Source: CAYJXJ01 sp964374095 (GTDB lineage: Bacteria; Elusimicrobiota; Elusimicrobia; UBA1565; UBA9628). Taken from it: DNA of 16,876 nt. The notes beneath the pieces were generated by a model. It made no database searches. It saw only the letters and a program-made list of their open reading frames with translations, and was not told where the DNA came from. The stretch spans positions 1 to 16,876 of the forward strand of contig CAYJXJ010000101.1 in the NCBI GenBank assembly GCA_964374095.1, in the 5' to 3' direction. How positions within the stretch are numbered: the first letter of the stretch is position 1; the number at the start of each line of letters is the position of its first letter. Positions 13,048 through 16,876 of the stretch are shown one piece after another. Both the position numbers and the translations under genes were made by a program.

Positions 13048-13926
13048 ATGAGGCGCTCGGCCAGGGCCGTGGAGTGTCTCCTCAACCTCGCCGCCGGCTC
13101 GGCGGGCCGGACCGACGGAAGTTCCTTGTGCCCTGTTTCCAGACTGCCCTACCGCGTCCGGAGCATCGGGGAGGCCCGCGTCATGACCTGCCCTGACCCG
13201 CGGCGGCACCTGGGCCGGGACTATAGCTTCGTGCGCCGAGGATCGAGCACGGAGGTGCGAACCGACCTGCCGGGCCGGCCGCCGCGGCCGGGGACGCGGC
13301 GCTTCTTGGCCACCACCCGCCACCAGGTCCTCTGGGAGGAAGGCCCGGGGTGGGCGCGGGTCACCCTCTCGCGCAAACCGGCGGAACGCTGGCTCTTCAT
13401 GCCGCTGGGGCTCCTGGGGGGACTCGCCGTTTTCTTGATAGCGGCTGGCTTCGCCGTCCAGGCCATGGCGGGAACCCGCGGCGCCCTCGTCCGTGAAGAT
13501 TCGGCGATCAAGCGCGGCCGGATCATGCTCGAGGGACTCGTCCTTCAGGCGGCATGGTCGGCGGNNNNNNNNNNGGCCGCGGGGGCCGTGCTGGCCGCGG
13601 CCGGCGGAAAGGGGCTGGCCTACACGCGCGAAGTGACCGTCTGGCGCGAGTCGGGCTCGGCGCTCGAGCGGCACCTCATCTTCGGCAAGGCCTGGATCCA
13701 ACCGCAACGCTACGACGAACTCATCGCCGCCGCGCCCGTTCCTTTCCGGAAGGGACGGCACCGGCTCTACCTGCTGTTCTCCAAAGACGGACGGCCCCAG
13801 CGGCGCTACCTGCTGGCCCTCGGAACCGCGGAACTGCCCCTCGTCAGCCTCCTCAACAGACCGCGGATCATGGGCGGCCAGACGCAAACTGGTACAATAG
13901 GCGCCGGGCCGTTAGCTCAGCGGTAG
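13048..13926 (+). CDS. Membrane protein of unknown function, with N gap and probable 5' frameshift
   Basis: Not recognised. From ATG 13048 the frame gives about 292 residues: a soluble segment, a hydrophobic helix at about 115-140, four undefined residues across the N run, and a basic C-terminal domain. The same frame upstream of 13048 encodes a good hydrophobic helix (IIRLAAALLLLLAGAAL, from 12970) but offers no ATG, GTG or TTG. An ATG at 12935 overlaps the YfhO stop (ATGA) but stops after nine codons in another frame. One missing base between 12935 and 12964 would join them into a two-helix protein coupled to the YfhO gene. The frame on both sides of the gap looks coding, though the true gap length is unknown. 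The last codons run into the tRNA-Val gene, so the C-terminus is uncertain. Confidence 0.6.
   Translation: MRRSARAVECLLNLAAGSAGRTDGSSLCPVSRLPYRVRSIGEARVMTCPDPRRHLGRDYSFVRRGSSTEVRTDLPGRPPRPGTRRFLATTRHQVLWEEGPGWARVTLSRKPAERWLFMPLGLLGGLAVFLIAAGFAVQAMAGTRGALVREDSAIKRGRIMLEGLVLQAAWSAXXXXAAGAVLAAAGGKGLAYTREVTVWRESGSALERHLIFGKAWIQPQRYDELIAAAPVPFRKGRHRLYLLFSKDGRPQRRYLLALGTAELPLVSLLNRPRIMGGQTQTGTIGAGPLAQR
13565..13574. other. Assembly gap (10 N)
   Basis: Ten N inside the unknown membrane protein gene, probably a scaffolding placeholder. The same reading frame looks coding on both sides, but the real missing length is unknown. Confidence 0.95.
13893..13898 (+). promoter_or_regulatory. Possible -10 box of tRNA-Val
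   Basis: TACAAT ends seven bases before the first tRNA base. No -35 box is visible at the expected place, and the very short leader is unusual for a tRNA, so the call is tentative. Confidence 0.3.
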
Positions 13927-13977
13927 AGCGCCTCCCTTACAAGGAGGATGCCGGGGGTTCGAATCCCTCACGGCCCA
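13906..13977 (+). tRNA. tRNA-Val (anticodon TAC)
   Basis: A 72-base cloverleaf. The acceptor stem GGGCCGT/ACGGCCC is perfect, the D-arm stem is GCTC/GAGC, the anticodon stem is CCTCC/GGAGG with loop CTTACAA, and the T-arm has loop TTCGAAT. The discriminator is A and CCA is not encoded. The anticodon TAC reads GTA and other Val codons. It resembles ordinary bacterial tRNA-Val. The upstream membrane-protein frame runs about 20 bases into it, and a truncated cyclase fragment follows immediately. Confidence 0.95.
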
Positions 13978-13994
13978 GATTCTCACGGATTCTC
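13967..13994. repeat. Short direct repeats at the tRNA-Val 3' end
   Basis: CTCACGG occurs at 13967-13973, inside the tRNA 3' end, and again at 13982-13988. GATTCTC occurs at 13978-13984 and 13988-13994. Such short repeats just past a tRNA, next to a truncated gene, may be a footprint of recombination, or chance. Confidence 0.35.
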
Positions 13995-13996
13995 CC

Positions 13997-14236
13997 ATGA
14001 CGACGAGGCTGGTGGCGGGCAATATCGGCACCGAGAAACGCCTGGAATACACCGTGATCGGAGACACGGTCAACGTCGCCTCGCGCATCGAGGGCGAGAA
14101 CAAGACCCTCCACTCCACCACCCTGATCAGCGGGGAGACCCACGCCCGGCTCGGTCCCGCGGCGAAGGCGCTCGCCTCTTTCGAGAAGTGGATCAAGGGC
14201 AAGCAGAAGCCCCTCACTCTCTACAAGGTGCATTGA
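13997..14236 (+). pseudogene. C-terminal fragment of a class III adenylate/guanylate cyclase domain
   Basis: The 79 residues match only the last third of a class III cyclase catalytic domain. LVAGNIGTEKR followed by EYTVIGDTVNVASRIE is the typical dimer-interface and active-site segment with the Asn and Arg that stabilise the transition state. The first two thirds, including the metal-binding aspartates, are absent. Likeness begins about at residue 4, and the upstream DNA is the tRNA-Val gene. It therefore cannot make cyclic nucleotides alone and is a remnant, though the ATG could still start a peptide. The C-terminal boundary looks natural (TLYKVH), and the stop is directly followed by the DUF1232 gene start, suggesting a former operon. 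Confidence 0.8.
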
Positions 14237-14515
14237 ATGCTGGAGCGCTTGCGCGGCCTGACAAAATCATTCAAGCGGGAAATGACCGCCTACCGGCTGG
14301 TGATCAAGGATCCCCGCACCCCCAGGACCGCGCGGTGGCTCTTGGCCGCGGCCTTGGGCTACGTGCTCTCGCCCATCGACGCCATCGTCGACAGCATCCC
14401 CGGCCTGGGGCTCTTCGACGACGTGATCGTGGTGGGGGTCCTGCTGTGGCTGGCCTCGCGTCGGATCCCCCGCGAGGTCCTTGAGGACTGCCGCCGCCGG
14501 GCGGGGCCGGCGTGA
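14237..14515 (+). CDS. DUF1232 (YkvA-like) membrane protein
   Basis: A 92-residue protein with the DUF1232/YkvA signature SPIDAIVDSIPGLGLFDD (45-62), preceded by a basic helical N-terminus and flanked by hydrophobic helices (about 33-47 and 63-74). The family is widespread and its function is unknown. It appears complete and undamaged, unlike its neighbours. The ATG follows the cyclase fragment stop with no gap, and its own stop overlaps a GTG (GTGA at 14512-14515) of the next, broken gene. This suggests the three once formed an operon. Confidence 0.85.
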   Translation: MLERLRGLTKSFKREMTAYRLVIKDPRTPRTARWLLAAALGYVLSPIDAIVDSIPGLGLFDDVIVVGVLLWLASRRIPREVLEDCRRRAGPA

Positions 14516-14918
14516 ATGCGGTCCTCGCCGCCCTTATCGCGACGGCCGCATTCGCCGCGGAGGGCCCGGACCTGGCCGCCTTGTCCGGATTCTGGTCCGG
14601 CAAGCAGGACTGCTCGGCCCGGGCGGACGTCCTCTCGGCGGCTGGGCGGCTGGGCGCAGCTCGGACCTGCGGTCGGCGGCGCGATGCCCCTGGTACTCGG
14701 ACTTCCCCCGGGCTTCAAAGCCCCGGTGGACGGCGCGGACGGCCTTCGGCCTTCTCGACGCCCTGCTCCGAGCGACGGGCTGGTTCGAGCCATCGGCCGA
14801 TGGACGGACCCAGGCCTACCACACGTCGGTCCGCACCCTTTCCGACTACGAGTGCGCGGGAACGCTCACGCGCGCCGCCAAAGCCTCCCAGAAACCTCCG
14901 GCCGGGCCCGGCCGATAG
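14512..14918 (+). pseudogene. Exported protein gene, probably frameshifted twice
   Basis: Starts at a GTG overlapping the DUF1232 stop. The first frame encodes a signal peptide (MNAVLAALIATAAFAA) and LSGFWSGKQDC, then stops looking coding near 14640. The next frame carries GWAQLGPAVGGAMPLVLGLP up to about 14735. The third frame carries TAFGLLDALLRATGWFEP and TLSDYECAGTLTRAAK to the TAG at 14916-14918. High G/C at third positions moves from frame to frame in the same way. The joined product would be an exported protein of about 135 residues with no family that I recognise. Either the gene has decayed or two single-base assembly errors fall here; the exact shift sites are estimates. Confidence 0.45.
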
Positions 14919-14930
14919 CCGAGGGCAATT

Positions 14931-14939
14931 TGATATACT
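14931..14939 (+). promoter_or_regulatory. Extended -10 promoter of tRNA-Asp
   Basis: TGA-TATACT is an extended -10 element about 22 bases before the tRNA. The predicted start is near 14946. No good -35 box is seen. Confidence 0.45.
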
Positions 14940-14961
14940 GTCTCCTCCGATAGGCCGATTT

Positions 14962-15040
14962 GGGGTCGTGGTGTAGCCTGGCCTAACACGCCGCCCTGTC
15001 AAGGCGGAGACCGCGGGTTCAAATCCCGTCGACCCCGCCA
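14962..15040 (+). tRNA. tRNA-Asp (anticodon GTC), CCA encoded
   Basis: A perfect acceptor stem GGGGTCG/CGACCCC, D-stem GTGT/ACAC with an 11-base D-loop (AGCCTGGCCTA), anticodon stem CCGCC/GGCGG with loop CTGTCAA, T-arm GCGGG/CCCGT with loop TTCAAAT, discriminator G and encoded CCA (15038-15040). The D-loop and variable loop (AGACC) differ from the usual bacterial tRNA-Asp and look closer to archaeal examples; this impression is from memory. tRNA-Val in the same window lacks CCA. A terminator follows within 45 bp. Confidence 0.95.
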
Positions 15041-15080
15041 GTTTTCATAGCCCAAACCATCCATCACACCGTCGATAAAG

Positions 15081-15109
15081 AGGCGGCCCTAAGGGGCGGC
15101 CTTTCTTTT
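15081..15109 (+). terminator. Intrinsic terminator of tRNA-Asp
   Basis: AGGCGGCCC (15081-15089) pairs with GGGCGGCCT (15094-15102), nine positions with one G-G mismatch, around the loop TAAG, followed by TTCTTTT. It lies between the tRNA and the truncated DUF3800 frame, so that fragment has no obvious upstream promoter. Confidence 0.7.
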
Positions 15110-15710
15110 GCCTCGGGTCCCGCCCCTTGTGCGCGAATGCGCCGCGCTCGCTCGGACCAAGTTGGAATTTGTACGGAAGCTCCTGGACCTGTGCCGCACC
15201 TACAAATGCTTCCTCCTTGCCTGCATCGTGCCGAAGGCGGCTCCCAGGCCAGCGAGCCGGGACTTCCTGCGCAAGGACTACGCATACCGGTTCGAGAGGT
15301 TTTTCTATTTCTTGGATGACAGGCGAACTTCAAGGGGCTCGGGAATCATTGTCTTCGATGAGCTTGAAAAGACCCGGAGCCATATACTCATCGGGCAGAT
15401 GGACTCCTACTTCAAGAACACGCGCACGGGACAACGACGCTCGGAGCTGGTTATCCCCGAACCCTTCTTCGTCCATAGCGACCTGACCACCGGGGTCCAA
15501 ATCGCCGACCTCATGGCCTATCTGGTGGCGTGGGGCCACTTCAAGACTCCAGGCGCTGCGGGACCAGCGAGACCGGAGCTTGCCGGGTTTGCCTCAGTTG
15601 CGGCTGGCCTAGCCCATGACACCTCGCGTCCCCAGAAAGGGGGAACACGGCTCAAGGTGCGGGGGGTAACGCTGATTCGGGACCTGCGAGCCCGGTCGGA
15701 GAGGAGATAA
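15108..15710 (+). pseudogene. DUF3800-domain protein, N-terminally truncated
   Basis: The 200-residue frame matches the C-terminal two thirds of DUF3800 proteins, a family often found in mobile and defence islands with a proposed RNase H-like fold. Recognisable parts are YRFERFFYFLDDR (60-72), IIVFDELEKTRSHILIGQMDSY (80-101, in two blocks) and PEPFFVHSDLTTGVQIADLMAY (117-138), the last carrying the conserved D...QIAD segment. The usual N-terminus with the first catalytic-type Asp (FVDESG-like) is missing. The nominal TTG start lies inside the tRNA terminator T-tract; the GTG at 15129 is the other option. No Shine-Dalgarno is seen. It is most likely a fragment cut off at the tRNA-Asp side. Confidence 0.75.
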
Positions 15711-15717
15711 AAAGGAA

Positions 15718-15745
15718 AGGCAATGTGGCTTGCGCCACAAAGCCT
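15718..15745 (-). terminator. Possible minus-strand terminator hairpin
   Basis: TGTGGC (15724-15729) and GCCACA (15734-15739) pair around TTGC, extended by AGGC/GCCT across an AA/AA internal loop. Read on the minus strand, the hairpin is followed by TTTCCTTTTTAT. It would stop transcription entering from the right; in the plus direction it has no T-tract. Confidence 0.35.
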
Positions 15746-15781
15746 CCACGGACGGTATAGCACGGAGAGGACTTTTCGTCA

Positions 15782-16790
15782 ATGGCGCGGATTTACTCAC
15801 GGGAGGGCACGAAGGGCACCGTCTGGTATGTAGACTATTTCCTAGACGGTCGCCGCATCCGAAAGCGCCTCGGGCGCTCTAGAAGGCTGGCTGAACTGGC
15901 CCTCGCTGACATCCAGGTCAAGCTGGAGCGCAAGGAGTTGGGCTTCGCGGCCAAGGACCGAAGGTTCGAAGATTTCGTGGAAGAGTATCTGCGTTACGCC
16001 AAGGGCAACAAAGCCGAGGAGTCCTACCAACGGGATGTCCTCACTCTGAAGCACTTCACCGAGTTCATCAAGGCCGACAAGCTCAGCGCCGTGAACGCGG
16101 CCAAGCTCGAAGCCTACAAGACCCACCGCCGCGAGCAGGGGGCCAAGCCCGCCACCCTAAATCGCGAGCTCAATACCATCAAGGCCATGTTCAACAAGGC
16201 TGTGGCCTGGAACGCTCTCGCCCAGGACCCCGCCAAGTCCGTCAAGAAGTTCCAGGAGGGTCGTCGGAAGGTTAGGTTCCTCTCCAAAGAAGAGGTTCGA
16301 GCCCTGCTCAAAACGGCGGAGGAACGCCTGAAGCCCGTCATCGAGGTCCTCCTGCATACGGGCCTGCGCCGGGACGAACTGATCCATCTGACCTGGCAGG
16401 ACGTGGACCTAAAGACCAGGGTGCTCTCGGTCCAGGCCAAGGACGGCTGGCATCCCAAGGACTACGAGGCCAGGCATATCCCCATGACCCCGAGGCTTAC
16501 TGAAGCCCTGGAGAAATTGCCCAGAAACGGAGACTCCTTCGTTTTCACCAACAGGGAAGGCAGGCCCTTGGACCCGGATGTCCTCACCCATGATTTCCTG
16601 AAGTTGGTCCGCCGTTGCAGCATCAAGCATGCCTCTCTGCACACTCTGCGCCATACCTTCGCAAGCCACCTTATCATGAGCGGAGCCGACCTCTATACGG
16701 TCCAGAAACTCCAGCATCAAGACGACCGAGATTTCCGCACATTTGGCCCCGGACTACCTCCGTTCCGCAATCGAAAAGCTTACCTACTGA
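15782..16790 (+). pseudogene. Tyrosine recombinase (phage-type integrase), inactivated at the C-terminus
   Basis: A site-specific recombinase. Arm-type N-terminal domain at about 1-60 (MARIYSREGTKGTVWYVDYF), core-binding SAM-like domain at 62-155, catalytic domain from 165. Catalytic residues seen: Arg196 (TGLRRDEL), Lys220, His287 and Arg290 (HTLRH). After VQKL (residue 310, about 16711) the frame breaks. The expected LLGH box is absent, and the rest of the domain (SSIKTTEI, APDYLRSAIEKLTY, stop 16788-16790) continues one frame over. This fits loss of about 11 bases. The tyrosine expected in TTEIYAHL is Ser (TCC at 16734-16736). In the unshifted frame there is no stop before the window end. 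The start follows GGAGAGGA ten bases upstream. Base composition is lower in GC than the left half. Confidence 0.88.
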
Positions 16791-16794
16791 GTCT

Positions 16795-16876
16795 CCCCGC
16801 TCAGCCCACCCGGCCCGGGGCGCGGGGGCCCGCCCGCCCCCCGGGGCGGGGGCCCAGCCCCGACCCAACCCCCCCC
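16795..16876. other. C/G-only low-complexity contig end
   Basis: After the integrase stop the sequence becomes almost pure C and G, with runs of up to eight C at the very end. It has no convincing coding or structural content and looks like a low-quality or artefactual contig end. Confidence 0.6.

Noticed and set aside
15108..15110. TTG as a genuine start for the DUF3800 protein
   Set aside because: It sits in the T-tract of the tRNA-Asp terminator with no ribosome site. It is only the first in-frame start-like codon after the junction.

Overview
This 16.9 kb window is GC-rich bacterial DNA, about two thirds G+C by eye. It looks like part of a metagenome-assembled scaffold from an uncultured bacterium: there is a run of ten N at 13565-13574 and a low-complexity C-rich right end. 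Elusimicrobiota or another deep-branching Gram-negative phylum is only a guess from gene style (CHASE2 receptor kinases, fused 2-oxoacid:ferredoxin oxidoreductase, YfhO protein). No marker gene here fixes the taxonomy.

Left half (1-9409), all on the minus strand. The upstream unit is a three-gene phospho-signalling operon. It encodes a CHASE2-sensor Ser/Thr kinase, a PP2C phosphatase that overlaps it by 4 bp, and a tandem-FHA protein. Its sigma70-like promoter is at 9381-9409. About 100 bp further on, a second promoter (4698-4727) starts a tightly overlapping central-carbon operon: a CBS-pair protein, the fused gamma-alpha subunit of a 2-oxoacid (probably 2-oxoglutarate):ferredoxin oxidoreductase, its TPP-binding beta subunit, a zinc-ribbon/CBS-pair protein and citrate synthase (cut by the left edge). 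The layout suggests adenylate-sensing CBS proteins, and perhaps FHA/kinase signalling, acting at the 2-oxoglutarate/citrate node.

Middle (9410-13905). A short secreted heavy-metal-associated protein and a possible 55-residue ORF diverge from one AT-rich box with no room for leaders. A perfect 29-bp inverted repeat separates the metal-binding gene from a convergent cold-shock gene. The cold-shock gene and a plus-strand coiled-coil/YfhO membrane-protein operon use overlapping divergent promoters. A membrane protein of unknown function follows; it is interrupted by the N gap and probably frameshifted near its start.

Right end (13906-16876) is a worn accessory region. It holds tRNA-Val(TAC), an orphan C-terminal fragment of a class III nucleotide cyclase, an intact DUF1232 gene, a frameshifted secreted protein, tRNA-Asp(GTC) with its own terminator, an N-terminally truncated DUF3800 protein, and a tyrosine recombinase that has lost its LGH box, reading frame and nucleophilic Tyr. 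This reads as the edge of a decayed integrative element beside tRNA genes, although assembly error at the contig end could explain part of the damage. No CRISPR array, rRNA or intact transposase gene was seen.
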